Both the position numbers and the translations under genes were made by a program. From positions 504,865-568,864 of the forward strand of contig CAYLVB010000002.1 of the NCBI GenBank assembly GCA_964387075.1: DNA of 64,000 bases, read 5' to 3'. Below, in pieces: positions 33,340 through 43,066 of the stretch. Source of the DNA: PALSA-968 sp964387075. Its GTDB lineage: Bacteria; Bacteroidota; Bacteroidia; B-17B0; Aurantibacillaceae. Every line of letters starts with the position of its first letter. Positions within the stretch are counted from its first letter, which is position 1. The notes under the pieces were generated by a model. It did not search any database, was not told the DNA's origin, and was given only the letters and a program-made list of their open reading frames with translations.

Positions 33340-34683
33340 ATGAAGACTAACCCGATTTTCGACAACATGATTGAAGCCCAGACCCAGGCTATTAACAATT
33401 GGGTAGATTCTACCAAAAAATTCCAGAGCGCTTTTTCAAGCGGCAGTCTTGCCACTGAAGGGCAATCTATTTACAAAGAGTGGTTAGATAAACAAACAAG
33501 CTTTTTAGGCGGTATGCAATCCAATTTTGGTAAAGCAGCCGATGGCACTAAACCCGAAGAATTCTTTAAAAGCTGGTATAACCAGCAATTGGAGCAAGTG
33601 AAGAAAATGACCGATTTTAACCAAAGCTTATATACCAGCTTTGCAAACTTTGGTAAAAACCCCGCCGATTACGCGGCTAACTTCAGCACAGCTAACAGCG
33701 CCTGGACCAATATTTACAATACCTGGATGAGTGCCTTGAACAATACCTACGATTCTTTCGCTAAGAACATCCCGGGTGGCATTAACAAAGACGCTTTCAA
33801 GAATTTCTTTGAAGGAAGTCAGTCTTACCTGAAATTACAGGAGTTCTGGCAGCCTGCTTTCGAAGCTTTCAAAGGTGGTCAGTTCAATGCTGATACTTTA
33901 AAGAAGTATTACACGCCTGAGGCTTACAAGCAGATCACCGAGTCGTTGTTCAGCAATTTCTTTCAAACCGCTAACATGAAAGATGTGTTTGAAACGTCGA
34001 TGAAGAAGATCCAGGATTTCTTCGCTAACCAGAACAATCTTTCTAAAGAATACACGGCCGCTTTCAAGAACATCGCTAACGAGTATCCCCAGTTAATGGG
34101 TGGCGATTTCGGTAAATTAAGCGAGATGTACAAGAACGCCAACAACGTGTTCACCAAATCTTTCGAGCCTGTATTGAAACTGACCGGTGCCGGTAAAGAA
34201 AAAGAAGCCGTTGAAGCAAACATCGCCTTGTTAGATAAGATCGCTGAGTATTCAGTAAAACAAGCTGAACTTCAGTATCACTTATATACTACAACCCAAA
34301 AAGCGGTTGAGTCTACTTCTAAGAAAGCTTTCGAGAAATTCGAGAAACTTACTCCTGAAGAATTAAAAGGGCAAAGCTTCAACGAGTTCTATAACGAGTG
34401 GGTTAAAACAAACGAAGACCAGTTCACTGAACTTTTCGCTTCCGCAGAGTTTTCAAAGATCAAAGGTGAGTTGATGAACATCTCTATGGATGTGAAGAAA
34501 CACTTCGAAAAGCAATTTGAGAACGTGTTCAACGTATATCCTGTTGTTTTCCGCAGCGAAGTGGATGAGTTGTACAAGACCATCCACGATCTGAAAAAGC
34601 AAGTGAAAGCCCTCGAAGCGCGTTCAGGTTCAGCTACTTTGGACCTTGATGACGAGAAAGTGGCTAAAACCAAAAAGAAGTAA
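33340..34683 (+). CDS. phaE: PHA synthase subunit PhaE (class III)
   Basis: 447 residues. It is all-helical with no signal peptide, and contains WLDKQTSFLGGMQSNF, FKSWYNQQLEQVKKMTDF and a C-terminal part with VYPVVFRSEVDELYKTIHDL, the typical PhaE tail that binds PhaC. PhaE is the non-catalytic partner that activates PhaC in making polyhydroxyalkanoate storage polymer. Codon use is strongly biased and resembles highly expressed genes, so PhaE may be abundant, as for a granule protein. phaC follows after a terminator, suggesting more PhaE than PhaC is made. Confidence 0.85.
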   Translation: MKTNPIFDNMIEAQTQAINNWVDSTKKFQSAFSSGSLATEGQSIYKEWLDKQTSFLGGMQSNFGKAADGTKPEEFFKSWYNQQLEQVKKMTDFNQSLYTSFANFGKNPADYAANFSTANSAWTNIYNTWMSALNNTYDSFAKNIPGGINKDAFKNFFEGSQSYLKLQEFWQPAFEAFKGGQFNADTLKKYYTPEAYKQITESLFSNFFQTANMKDVFETSMKKIQDFFANQNNLSKEYTAAFKNIANEYPQLMGGDFGKLSEMYKNANNVFTKSFEPVLKLTGAGKEKEAVEANIALLDKIAEYSVKQAELQYHLYTTTQKAVESTSKKAFEKFEKLTPEELKGQSFNEFYNEWVKTNEDQFTELFASAEFSKIKGELMNISMDVKKHFEKQFENVFNVYPVVFRSEVDELYKTIHDLKKQVKALEARSGSATLDLDDEKVAKTKKK

Positions 34684-34700
34684 TTTTCTTTACTATAAAG

Positions 34701-34732
34701 AAGCCCTCCGCCCAACGACGGGGGGCTTTTTG
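34701..34732 (+). terminator. Terminator between phaE and phaC
   Basis: AAGCCCTCCG (34701-34710) pairs with CGGGGGGCTT (34719-34728), followed by TTTTG. It is a strong site, so phaC is either read through at low level or has its own start in the short gap that follows. Confidence 0.8.
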
Positions 34733-34772
34733 TTTGAAAAATTTGTATCTTCAACAAGACAAAACAGAAAGT

Positions 34773-35828
34773 ATGGAAAGGATCTTAAGCGAAATAAACG
34801 ATGCCAACCAGAAGCTCATGAAGAGCTTCGACACACTGAAAGGTATAGAAGGTGTAGAAATTGCAGAATCTCCGAAAACGGAAGTGTACGCGGAAGACAA
34901 GATCCGTTTGTTTAACTACGATCGTACCGAAGAATCGGGAGAGGCAACCGTAAAAACCCCGATCATCATCGTGTACGCTTTGGTGAACACCTATAAAATG
35001 CTCGATCTGCAGCCCGATCGCAGCTATATCAAAGCCATGCTGGCCAATGGACATGATGTGTATTTGATCGACTGGGGCTATCCTTCGCACTCGGATAAAT
35101 TTTTGACCATTGATGATTATGTGAACGGTTACATCAACAATTGCGTGGATGTGATCCGTAAGCGTAACCGCACCGATAAAGTAAATATCATCAGCATTTG
35201 CCAGGGCGGTACGCTCAGCGTTATCTATACCTCGCTGCACCAGAATAAAGTAAGAAATTTAGTAACGCAGGTTACTCCTGTTGATTTTGAAACGAACGAC
35301 GCGCTTTTGTTCCGCTGGAGCAAGGACATGGATTTTGATAAACTGGTGGAAGGCTATAATGGCTTAATACCCGGAGAATTTTTGAACGAAGGTTTCGCGC
35401 AGCTAAAGCCCATGATGAAATTGCAGAAGCACCAGGCCATGGTAAACATGCTCGACAGCAAGGAAAAACTGGAGAACTTCCTGCGTATGGAAAAGTGGAT
35501 CAATGATAGTCCGAACCAGGCCGGCGAGTGTTTCCGCCAGTTCATGAAGGATCTTTACCAGAAGAATTTGCTTGTGAAGAACGAGCTTATCGTGGGAGGT
35601 AAAAAAGTGAATCTGAAGAACATCACTTGTCCCGTACTGAACGTTTACGCAACCGAAGATCATTTGGTGCCACCCGCGGCCAGCAAACCTTTATGTGATC
35701 ATGTGGGTAGTAAGGACACACAAACATTGGCATTTAAAGGAGGTCACATCGGGGTTTTTGTAGGCAGCAAATCGCAGAAAGAACTGGTGCCTGCGGTCTC
35801 TGATTTCCTTAAGAAGCGCGATAAGTAA
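34773..35828 (+). CDS. phaC: Class III PHA synthase catalytic subunit PhaC
   Basis: 351 residues from ATG 34773, which follows the terminator; the frame is open 13 codons earlier, inside the terminator tail. An alpha/beta-hydrolase fold carries the Cys nucleophile in SICQGGT (Cys143), the Asp in YATEDHLVPP and the His in GGHIGVFVG. The box has Ser where most PhaC have Gly (G-x-C-x-G). Class III enzymes join (R)-3-hydroxyacyl-CoA into polyester and need PhaE. No phaA, phaB or phasin gene is next to it. The short length (about 350) separates it from class I and II enzymes (about 560-600). Confidence 0.93.
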   Translation: MERILSEINDANQKLMKSFDTLKGIEGVEIAESPKTEVYAEDKIRLFNYDRTEESGEATVKTPIIIVYALVNTYKMLDLQPDRSYIKAMLANGHDVYLIDWGYPSHSDKFLTIDDYVNGYINNCVDVIRKRNRTDKVNIISICQGGTLSVIYTSLHQNKVRNLVTQVTPVDFETNDALLFRWSKDMDFDKLVEGYNGLIPGEFLNEGFAQLKPMMKLQKHQAMVNMLDSKEKLENFLRMEKWINDSPNQAGECFRQFMKDLYQKNLLVKNELIVGGKKVNLKNITCPVLNVYATEDHLVPPAASKPLCDHVGSKDTQTLAFKGGHIGVFVGSKSQKELVPAVSDFLKKRDK

Positions 35829-35831
35829 TTT

Positions 35832-36863
35832 ATGCGCCTGGTCCTGGGAATAATTCTTTCCTGCGCACTCATTTCCTGTTCTTCTCCCAAGAAGGAAGAA
35901 ACTCCCTCATCTTACTTTGCAGACACAGAAACCGGCATTAAGACCGGCGGCGTGAAGGTCATTCCCATTGAAACGCCGAAAGGAAAATTCAATATCTGGA
36001 CCAAACGCATTGGCAATAACCCGCAAATAAAATTATTATTGCTCAATGGCGGGCCGGGCTTAACACACGAATATTTTGAGTGTTTTGAAAGTTTTTTGCC
36101 CGGCGAAGGAATTGAGATCATTTATTACGATCAGCTTGGCTGCGGCAATTCCGATAACTCCAAGGACACTTCGCTCTGGGATCTTGCCCGGTATGTAGAA
36201 GAAGTAGAGCAGGTAAGAAAGGCGCTGGATCTCGATAACAACAATTTTTATTTGCTCGGGCACTCCTGGGGAGGAATTGTTGCCATGGAATACGCTTTAA
36301 AATACCAAAGCAATTTAAAAGGACTGGTTATCTCCAACATGATGAGCTCTTGTCCGGAATACGGTAAATACGCCGATGCCGTTTTGGCTAAACAAATGGA
36401 TCCTGCCGTACTGGATACAATTCGAAGCCTTGAAGCAAAGAAAGATTTTTCTAACCCCAAATATATGGAGCTGCTCATGAAACATTATTACGCGGAGCAT
36501 ATCTGCAGAATTCCTATAGAGCAATGGCCAGAGCCGGTGAACCGTTCCTTCAGTAAACTCAATAATTCCCTCTACGTAACCATGCAGGGTCCAAGCGAAT
36601 TCGGCATAGCCGGGAAGCTGACAAATTGGGATGTAAAAAACCGCTTAAAAGAGATCAAAGTCCCAACTCTAACAATTGGAGGGAAGTACGATACTATGGA
36701 TCCGGAGCACATGAAATGGATGGCGGCCGCTGTACAAAAAGGCACTTACCTGTATTGCCCCAACGGCAGCCAAATGAGCCTGTACGACGACCAGGAAACC
36801 TATTTTAAGGGCCTGGTTCAATTCCTAAAAATGACCGGTAAAGGCGCGGGCCCTTCGCAATAA
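35832..36863 (+). CDS. Lipoprotein S33 peptidase (proline iminopeptidase family)
   Basis: 343 residues. A lipoprotein signal has lipobox LISC (Cys about 17). The alpha/beta-hydrolase body follows the prolyl-aminopeptidase pattern: oxyanion loop LLLNGGPGLTHEYF, then IIYYDQLGCGNSD, and the nucleophile elbow LGHSWGGIVAMEYALKY. The Asp is near IGGKYDTMDP. The usual catalytic His (in HxP-like position) is not obvious: the late sequence reads PNGSQMSLYDDQETYF, where many members have GSHxxxxDD. So a Gln may replace the His, and activity may be lost or changed. It starts 4 bp after phaC. Confidence 0.85.
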   Translation: MRLVLGIILSCALISCSSPKKEETPSSYFADTETGIKTGGVKVIPIETPKGKFNIWTKRIGNNPQIKLLLLNGGPGLTHEYFECFESFLPGEGIEIIYYDQLGCGNSDNSKDTSLWDLARYVEEVEQVRKALDLDNNNFYLLGHSWGGIVAMEYALKYQSNLKGLVISNMMSSCPEYGKYADAVLAKQMDPAVLDTIRSLEAKKDFSNPKYMELLMKHYYAEHICRIPIEQWPEPVNRSFSKLNNSLYVTMQGPSEFGIAGKLTNWDVKNRLKEIKVPTLTIGGKYDTMDPEHMKWMAAAVQKGTYLYCPNGSQMSLYDDQETYFKGLVQFLKMTGKGAGPSQ

Positions 36864-36897
36864 AGATTCGTATCTTTACAGCTCAACTTTAATTAAA

Positions 36898-39576
36898 ATG
36901 AATAAAGCCTTTACTTTCTTCTTTGTCGCTGTTTTCGCGGCCGCCGGTCTTTTTGCCCAGGACGCATCGCGTCTTTCCAACGCCCAGGTTATTGCTAAAA
37001 ACGACATTACCCATCTTCCGAATTTCATTAAGATGAAAACTCAGGTGAGGCAGGAGAATTTTGTCAACTGGGCTGTGTATTCGCTCGGCCTTCCCAATAA
37101 TTCTACTTTCAAAGCTTACGATGTGCAAAAGGACGAGTTAGGATTTACACATACACGACACAAGCAATACGTCAATGATATTCCCGTGGAAGCTTCGATG
37201 CTCATTAGTCACGGTAAAAATGGATCCGTGCAAATGATGAACGGGGATTATTACCTGGATTTTAGCGCCTCAACTACAGCGGGCATCAACGAGCAGCAGG
37301 CTTTTCAACTGGCACTGAAAAAAGTGAACGCGAAAAAGTACATGTGGGAGAATTCGGCATTTGCCAGGCAAACCGGGGAGGATATGTTCCCCAAAGGAGA
37401 ATTGGTTTACGTGCACAAAAAGAACAAAGACTATGCCGCAGAGAACATGCGACTCGCTTACAAATTCAATATCTACGCCGAAGTGCCGCTTTACCGCGCC
37501 AATGTATTTGTAGATGCTAACACCGGCGAGATACTCGACGAGCAAAACCTGATCTGTACCATTGATGTGATCGGCACGGCCAACACCCAATTCAGCGGCA
37601 CGCAAACAATGACCTCCGACAGTACAGGCCCCGGCGCTTATCGCCTGCAGGAAACCGGGAGAGGAAATGGTATAGAAACCTATAACCTGCAGAACGGCAC
37701 TACCTATCAAAATACAGATTTCACCAATAACTCAAGTAACTGGAACATCACCGGTGCCGACCAGTGCGCAACGGATGCTCATTGGGGAGCGGAAATGACC
37801 TACGATTATTTTAAGAATATACATAACCGCAACAGCATTGACGGAAATGGATTCACACTGAAAAGTTACGTGCATTACTCAACGAATTTCATCAACGCGT
37901 TCTGGGATGGACAGCGAATGACCTACGGCGATGGCAATATAAATGCCGGGTATTATCCCCTGATCTGCCTGGACATTGTGGGGCATGAGATAACGCATGG
38001 TCTTACCAATTTCACAGCAAACTTAGGTAACGGCGAAGCCGGGGCGTTGAATGAAAGTTTCAGTGATATTTTCGGCGCCAGCATTGAAGTGATGGCTCGT
38101 CCTACACAAAATGATTGGATCCTGGCTTCAGAAATTACGGTGAGCGGAAACGGTTTTCGCAACATGGCCAATCCTAAAAGCTTAGGCCAGCCTGATACTT
38201 ACTTAGGCATTAACTGGGATCCTAACGGGCAGGTGCATAACAATGATGGGCCCTGTAACTATTGGTTTTATTTACTCTGCCAGGGCGGAAGCGGCACCAA
38301 TGATAATGCTGACGCATACAATGTGACCGGCATTACCATGACCAAAGCTGAGAAGATCGCGTTTCGCGGCCTAACTGTTTATTTCACTCCTAATACGAAT
38401 TACGCGGCTGCGAGAATGTACACGATACAGGCGTCTACAGATCTGTTTGGTTTGTGTTCACCAGAGTTCATTGCTACAACCGATGCGTGGTATGCCGTTG
38501 GAGTAGGGGCGGCTTTTTCTCCATCGGTTGTTACACCCGCTTTTACTAATTCGGGGGTTACCTGCGCTGTTCCGATGACGGTTACTTTCTCAAACGTATC
38601 GCAGAACGCGGCTTCTTACTATTGGAGCTTTGGCGATGGGGATACAAGTACAAGCGCTTCGCCGGTGCATACCTATACCGCTGCCGGAACTTATGTTGCG
38701 AAATTGGTAGCCACAAGCTGCAGCGGAATAAAAGACTCTACAAGTAAAACACTTACCATCGGGGCTGCGCCTGTGGGAACCTTCTTCTCGGAAGGATTTG
38801 AAACTGTAACACTACCGGGGCCCGAGTGGTCACTGGCAAGTGCCGGACAAAACTGGGCAATAACTTCTGCGGCGGCCGCAACAGGAACAAATTCGGCAAT
38901 GATAGATAATTTCTCTAACCAGGCAGGAAATACGAGTACGCTGGAGAGTGTTTCTTATGATATTTCGGGGATGACCACGCCTAAGCTTACTTTTAAAATG
39001 GCTTACAGGCAGCGGGCGAGTACCGACCAGGATAAATTACAGATACAATCTTCGATCGATTGCGGCGCCAACTGGACGCCACGCTGGACACGTACCGGAT
39101 CTATACTGGCTACCGTAACGCCTCCCGATGCAACGCCTTTCTTCCCCGGCTCTGGGCAATTCACAACCTACACCGTCAACATTAACGCGTTGATCGGAAA
39201 AAACAATGTGCGTTTCCGTTTTAATTTTACGGCGGATACCGGCAGTTTTGGGAACAATATCTTTATTGACGATATCAATCTCTTCGATGCTACGATCGGC
39301 GTGCAACAATACGCCGCTTTGAATGAACTGGAGATATTCCCCAACCCTTCAGAAGGTAATGTGAATATTGAGTTCTCACTCAGCACCGAGAAGAAAATAG
39401 CGATAACCATGACCGACGTACTGGGCCGTACGGTTGAATTCCTGCCGGCGCAAAATTTCGGAATAGGAGGTTCTTTGCTTACCATAGGCGAAAAGAACAA
39501 ATACAGTCCCGGCGTTTATTTTGTGAACCTGGATGCGAACGGTGAAGTGATCACGAAGAAGATCGTGATACGCTAA
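36898..39576 (+). CDS. Secreted M4 (thermolysin-type) metalloprotease with PKD and T9SS domains
   Basis: 892 residues. Signal peptide, then an FTP/PepSY-type propeptide (about 25-215, GFTHTRHKQYVNDIPVEAS). The catalytic domain has the zinc motif VGHEITHGL (His363, Glu364, His367) and third ligand Glu386 in GALNESFSDIFG. A PKD domain follows (YYWSFGDGDTS, SASPVHTYTAAGTYVAKL), then a MAM-like jelly roll (about 630-800). The end is a T9SS type A sorting domain (IFPNPSEGNVNIEFS, SPGVYFVNL, KKIVIR). It digests extracellular protein after export by T9SS. The stop abuts the convergent ppx stop with no gap. Confidence 0.95.
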   Translation: MNKAFTFFFVAVFAAAGLFAQDASRLSNAQVIAKNDITHLPNFIKMKTQVRQENFVNWAVYSLGLPNNSTFKAYDVQKDELGFTHTRHKQYVNDIPVEASMLISHGKNGSVQMMNGDYYLDFSASTTAGINEQQAFQLALKKVNAKKYMWENSAFARQTGEDMFPKGELVYVHKKNKDYAAENMRLAYKFNIYAEVPLYRANVFVDANTGEILDEQNLICTIDVIGTANTQFSGTQTMTSDSTGPGAYRLQETGRGNGIETYNLQNGTTYQNTDFTNNSSNWNITGADQCATDAHWGAEMTYDYFKNIHNRNSIDGNGFTLKSYVHYSTNFINAFWDGQRMTYGDGNINAGYYPLICLDIVGHEITHGLTNFTANLGNGEAGALNESFSDIFGASIEVMARPTQNDWILASEITVSGNGFRNMANPKSLGQPDTYLGINWDPNGQVHNNDGPCNYWFYLLCQGGSGTNDNADAYNVTGITMTKAEKIAFRGLTVYFTPNTNYAAARMYTIQASTDLFGLCSPEFIATTDAWYAVGVGAAFSPSVVTPAFTNSGVTCAVPMTVTFSNVSQNAASYYWSFGDGDTSTSASPVHTYTAAGTYVAKLVATSCSGIKDSTSKTLTIGAAPVGTFFSEGFETVTLPGPEWSLASAGQNWAITSAAAATGTNSAMIDNFSNQAGNTSTLESVSYDISGMTTPKLTFKMAYRQRASTDQDKLQIQSSIDCGANWTPRWTRTGSILATVTPPDATPFFPGSGQFTTYTVNINALIGKNNVRFRFNFTADTGSFGNNIFIDDINLFDATIGVQQYAALNELEIFPNPSEGNVNIEFSLSTEKKIAITMTDVLGRTVEFLPAQNFGIGGSLLTIGEKNKYSPGVYFVNLDANGEVITKKIVIR

Positions 39577-40464
39577 TTACTTCTTCTTCTTCCTATGCTC
39601 TTCGTAAAGCTGGTTGATAATACCATCGGAGAGACCTATCTGCGGAACGTAGATCTTTTCTATCTCGGCGTGCTTCATGGCGCTTAAGAATATCTTGGCA
39701 GCCGGAATGATCACATCGGCGCGGTCGGGCTTCAGGCCCAGGATGGTGATGCGCTCTTCAAACGTATAAGAACTAAGCATATCGTGCATGGATTTCAATT
39801 TCTCATAGCTGAGATGCTTGGTATCTTTCTTGCCGCCCATTTTAAAGAGCTTGTTGATGTTGCCGCCAGAGCCTATGCCGTGCAGTGGCTTTACACCGTG
39901 GGTGTGTTTTTTGATCCATTGCTTATAGCCTTCCCATTCGTTCTTATCGATCTTATCGAAAAGCATACGAACGGTGCCCACGTTAAAACTTTTTTGCGCG
40001 ATCACTTTTTTATTGCTCAGCAAGGTAAGTTCTGTACTTCCTCCGCCCACATCAATATACAGGTAATTCTTCTCCAGGTCAATAAGATCATCCACGCGGT
40101 TAGAGAAGATGGCGTCAGCCTCTGCCTTACCGTCAATGATCTCAATGGTAATACCGGTTTCCTTTTTCACACGCTCTATCACTTCTTTGCCGTTCTTCGC
40201 GTCGCGCATGGCCGATGTGGCGCAGGCGCGGAAGGCGGTGATGTCAAATACTTTCATCAATTCGCTGAAGCCGCGCATGGTGGCGGCCAGCTTCTCAATT
40301 TTGGCTTTGCTTATCTCGCCATGTAAAAAAGTATCTTCTCCCAACCTGATAGGCATACGGATCAGCTCTTCCTTATCGAAAAAGGTCTTGTCTTTAGTTT
40401 CAAATACGTGATTGATGAGAAGGCGTACGGCGTTAGAACCAATGTCGATGGCGGCGAAGATCAT
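39577..40464 (-). CDS. ppx: Ppx/GppA-family exopolyphosphatase
   Basis: 295 residues. The actin-like ATPase fold is clear: FAAIDIGSNAVRLLI at the start and YIDVGGGSTELTLLS in the phosphate-binding second loop. It is a short form (about 300 residues against 500 in E. coli) without the C-terminal HD domain, as usual in this phylum. It hydrolyses polyphosphate ends or pppGpp. It lies 3 bp after ppk1 as the last gene of the long operon, so synthesis and breakdown of polyphosphate are made from one message. Confidence 0.9.
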   Translation of the reverse strand: MIFAAIDIGSNAVRLLINHVFETKDKTFFDKEELIRMPIRLGEDTFLHGEISKAKIEKLAATMRGFSELMKVFDITAFRACATSAMRDAKNGKEVIERVKKETGITIEIIDGKAEADAIFSNRVDDLIDLEKNYLYIDVGGGSTELTLLSNKKVIAQKSFNVGTVRMLFDKIDKNEWEGYKQWIKKHTHGVKPLHGIGSGGNINKLFKMGGKKDTKHLSYEKLKSMHDMLSSYTFEERITILGLKPDRADVIIPAAKIFLSAMKHAEIEKIYVPQIGLSDGIINQLYEEHRKKKK

Positions 40465-40467
40465 ATA

Positions 40468-42564
40468 CTATTCGATAACAGCTTGTTTAACCGGTTGAAA
40501 ATTTTTATTGGCATTCAGCAAATAATTGTAAACCTCGTCCTGGGCCCGTATCTGCGTTTCGCCGGCACGAGGCCTTTTATATTTGTTGGATAAGGTTTCG
40601 TCTAAAATTCGGGCCTTTGTGTTACCTGAAAGTTGTATGTCCAGTATACTTTTCAGGATCTTTTGCACATTCTTATCTCGTACCTGCACAGCCACCTCGC
40701 AGCGATGATCGAGGTTGCGCGTCATCCAGTCGGCCGAAGAGATATAGTACTTTTCATCACCGTTATTGCAAAAGGCGAAGATGCGCATATGCTCCAGGTA
40801 TTTATCTACAATACTCACACCTTCAATATTGTCGCTGATGTCCTTCACTCCGCAAACCAGGGAACAGATGCCGCGAATGATGAGTTTCACCTTTACGCCG
40901 GCCTGCGAAGCTTTGTATAACCTGTTGATGATATCGCGGTCCACCAGGTTATTCACTTTTAAAATGATCCATGCTTTTTTTCCTGCCTGCGCGTTGGCCA
41001 TTTCCCGGTTAATGAGCTTCACAAAGGTGCTGCGCATGTTGAAAGGCGCCACGGCCAATTGCTTGTAATGCCCTACCTTAAAGTTATCACTGAAAAATTC
41101 AAATACCTTGCTTACTTCCTTACACACTTTTTTGTCGCAGGTAAGCAAGCTTACATCGGTATATATTTTGGCAGTTCTTTCGTTGAAGTTACCGGTGCCA
41201 ATATGCGCGTATTGCACCAGCTTTCCTTTTTCACGCGCCGTGATCAGGAAAAGTTTAGAGTGCACCTTTAATTTGGGAACCCCGTAAATGATAGTCGCTC
41301 CTTCTTCCTGGAGTTTATTGGCCCAGTACAGGTTATTCTCCTCGTCAAAACGCGCCTGCAGCTCAACTACCATCGTTACTTTTTTCCCGTTCTTCAGCGC
41401 ATTGATAAGCGCGTTGGCTATCTTGGAAGAATCGGCCAGGCGATAGATCGTGATCTTGATCTCCTCCACAAGCGGGTCCATAGAAGCTTCACGCAATATG
41501 CCGATGATATGATCGAAAGGATGATAGGGGAACACCAAAAGTACATCCTGGTTGCGGATGGCCTGCAAGGAACTTGTTTTATAATTAGAAAAGAGCTTGT
41601 GTTCGATGGGTTTTGTTTTCTTGTGCTGCAGGTCCTTCCTGCCTACATCCGGGAAATCAATGAAGTCCTTGAAGTTGTGGTAGCGACCTCCGGGAATAGG
41701 CGCATCCTTTTTGGTCAAATTGATCTTCTTCACTAAAAAGGCTTTCATATCATCGGGCATGGCCCCGTCAAACACCAAACGCACAGGCAAACCCTTTTTG
41801 CGTTTTTTCAATCCTTTCGAGATCTTGTCTACAATATTATGCGAAACATCATTGTCAATATCCAGTTCCGCGTCGCGCGTCAGTTTGATGTTGTAAGAAT
41901 CAAGCGCCTTCATGCCCAAGACAGAGAAGACCTCGTCCACACAAAAGCGAATAACATCGTCCATGAGAATGATATAGTGCTTCTCAAATTCCTTGGGCAG
42001 CACAAAGAAGCGCGACAGGGTCTTGGTAGGAACCTCGATGAGCGCGTAACTTGTTTTCAGTGTATGAATGGATTGCAGGCGAATGAAAAGATAACTTGAT
42101 TTATCCCGAAGGGATGGAAATTTCTTATTCTCGTCGAGCAGGATCGGAAAGATGTTCGACATCACCCGCTCGTGAAAGAAATCCTTCACCAGCTGCTGCT
42201 GTTTTTCATCGAGCTCCTTTTCGTTCAGCATGAAGACCTTTTCGTGCTTCAGCTCCTTCAATAGTTCCTGGTAGATGTCCTCAAAACGTTTTTGCTGTTC
42301 CAATACACGTTTCAAGATCGTGTCCAATACATCACCGGGATTAGCGCCTATGAGTGGAATGGCTCTCTTTCCCAATGGCAACATACGTTTTACGGTAGCC
42401 ACGCGCACGCGATAGAACTCGTCGCGGTTATTGGAATAGATGGCGAGGAATTTTATGCGCTCAAGCAATGGCGTGGAGGGATCGGCCGCTTCCTGCAGCA
42501 CACGCTCGTTGAAAGAAAGCCAGGCGATCTCGCGGTTGATGTATGGGAGATTCTTCCTTTTCAT
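40468..42564 (-). CDS. ppk1: Polyphosphate kinase 1
   Basis: 698 residues, the usual length. Domains are N (YINREIAWLSFNERVLQEA), H, and two PLD-like C-domains. They include QARFDEENNLYWANKLQEEG, the catalytic-His stretch YAHIGTGNFNERTAKIYTDV (phosphorylated His), and SADWMTRNLDHRCEVAV near the end. It moves the ATP gamma phosphate to polyphosphate reversibly. The gene is tightly placed between the sixA-like phosphatase (3 bp) and ppx (3 bp). Confidence 0.97.
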   Translation of the reverse strand: MKRKNLPYINREIAWLSFNERVLQEAADPSTPLLERIKFLAIYSNNRDEFYRVRVATVKRMLPLGKRAIPLIGANPGDVLDTILKRVLEQQKRFEDIYQELLKELKHEKVFMLNEKELDEKQQQLVKDFFHERVMSNIFPILLDENKKFPSLRDKSSYLFIRLQSIHTLKTSYALIEVPTKTLSRFFVLPKEFEKHYIILMDDVIRFCVDEVFSVLGMKALDSYNIKLTRDAELDIDNDVSHNIVDKISKGLKKRKKGLPVRLVFDGAMPDDMKAFLVKKINLTKKDAPIPGGRYHNFKDFIDFPDVGRKDLQHKKTKPIEHKLFSNYKTSSLQAIRNQDVLLVFPYHPFDHIIGILREASMDPLVEEIKITIYRLADSSKIANALINALKNGKKVTMVVELQARFDEENNLYWANKLQEEGATIIYGVPKLKVHSKLFLITAREKGKLVQYAHIGTGNFNERTAKIYTDVSLLTCDKKVCKEVSKVFEFFSDNFKVGHYKQLAVAPFNMRSTFVKLINREMANAQAGKKAWIILKVNNLVDRDIINRLYKASQAGVKVKLIIRGICSLVCGVKDISDNIEGVSIVDKYLEHMRIFAFCNNGDEKYYISSADWMTRNLDHRCEVAVQVRDKNVQKILKSILDIQLSGNTKARILDETLSNKYKRPRAGETQIRAQDEVYNYLLNANKNFQPVKQAVIE

Positions 42565-42567
42565 GGC

Positions 42568-43062
42568 TTAACGGAATTCCTTGGGGTACAGGTAAAAGTC
42601 ATTCTTTGCTTTCGTGCTCAAAAAATCCTTCCAGCTCAAAACATCGTTACTTAAAGAGATCACTCCGCAGGTAGGGATGTTATCGGCAAAGGCGTCTGAG
42701 AACTGATTGAAGAATTTGGTGAAACCGGGATTATGACCGAACATAAAGGCTGTCTCCACATCATTGCTGATAGAAGTAACGATGCCCTGCAGTGTTTTCA
42801 CTCCCGCTTCGTAAATATTCTTGTTCAAAACGAATTTTTCGGGTTCATATTTGAATGCTTCCGCGAACAACAGCGCGGTAGAATAAGCGCGAATGGCAGG
42901 GCTGGTGAGCCATAAAGCGGGCACCGGGATCTTTTGAGCCAATTGTTTCGCAAGTATCTGGGCGTCTGAGTAACCTCGTTCATTGAGGGGGCGCATGATG
43001 TCCGGGATCGTTTCATTCCCCCAATCAGATTTCGCGTGTCGAACAAGAATAAGCGTCTTCAT
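42568..43062 (-). CDS. sixA: SixA-like histidine phosphatase
   Basis: 164 residues. It has the RHG-type motif as LILVRHAKSDWG near the start and the second His in AFMFGHNPGFTKFF. This is the small SixA form. E. coli SixA removes phosphate from phosphohistidine on the Hpt domain of ArcB and on the nitrogen PTS. Its target here is unknown; placed between uvrA and ppk1 it could act on a small phosphate compound as well. The catalytic pair is intact. Confidence 0.9.
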   Translation of the reverse strand: MKTLILVRHAKSDWGNETIPDIMRPLNERGYSDAQILAKQLAQKIPVPALWLTSPAIRAYSTALLFAEAFKYEPEKFVLNKNIYEAGVKTLQGIVTSISNDVETAFMFGHNPGFTKFFNQFSDAFADNIPTCGVISLSNDVLSWKDFLSTKAKNDFYLYPKEFR

Positions 43063-43066
43063 GGCC

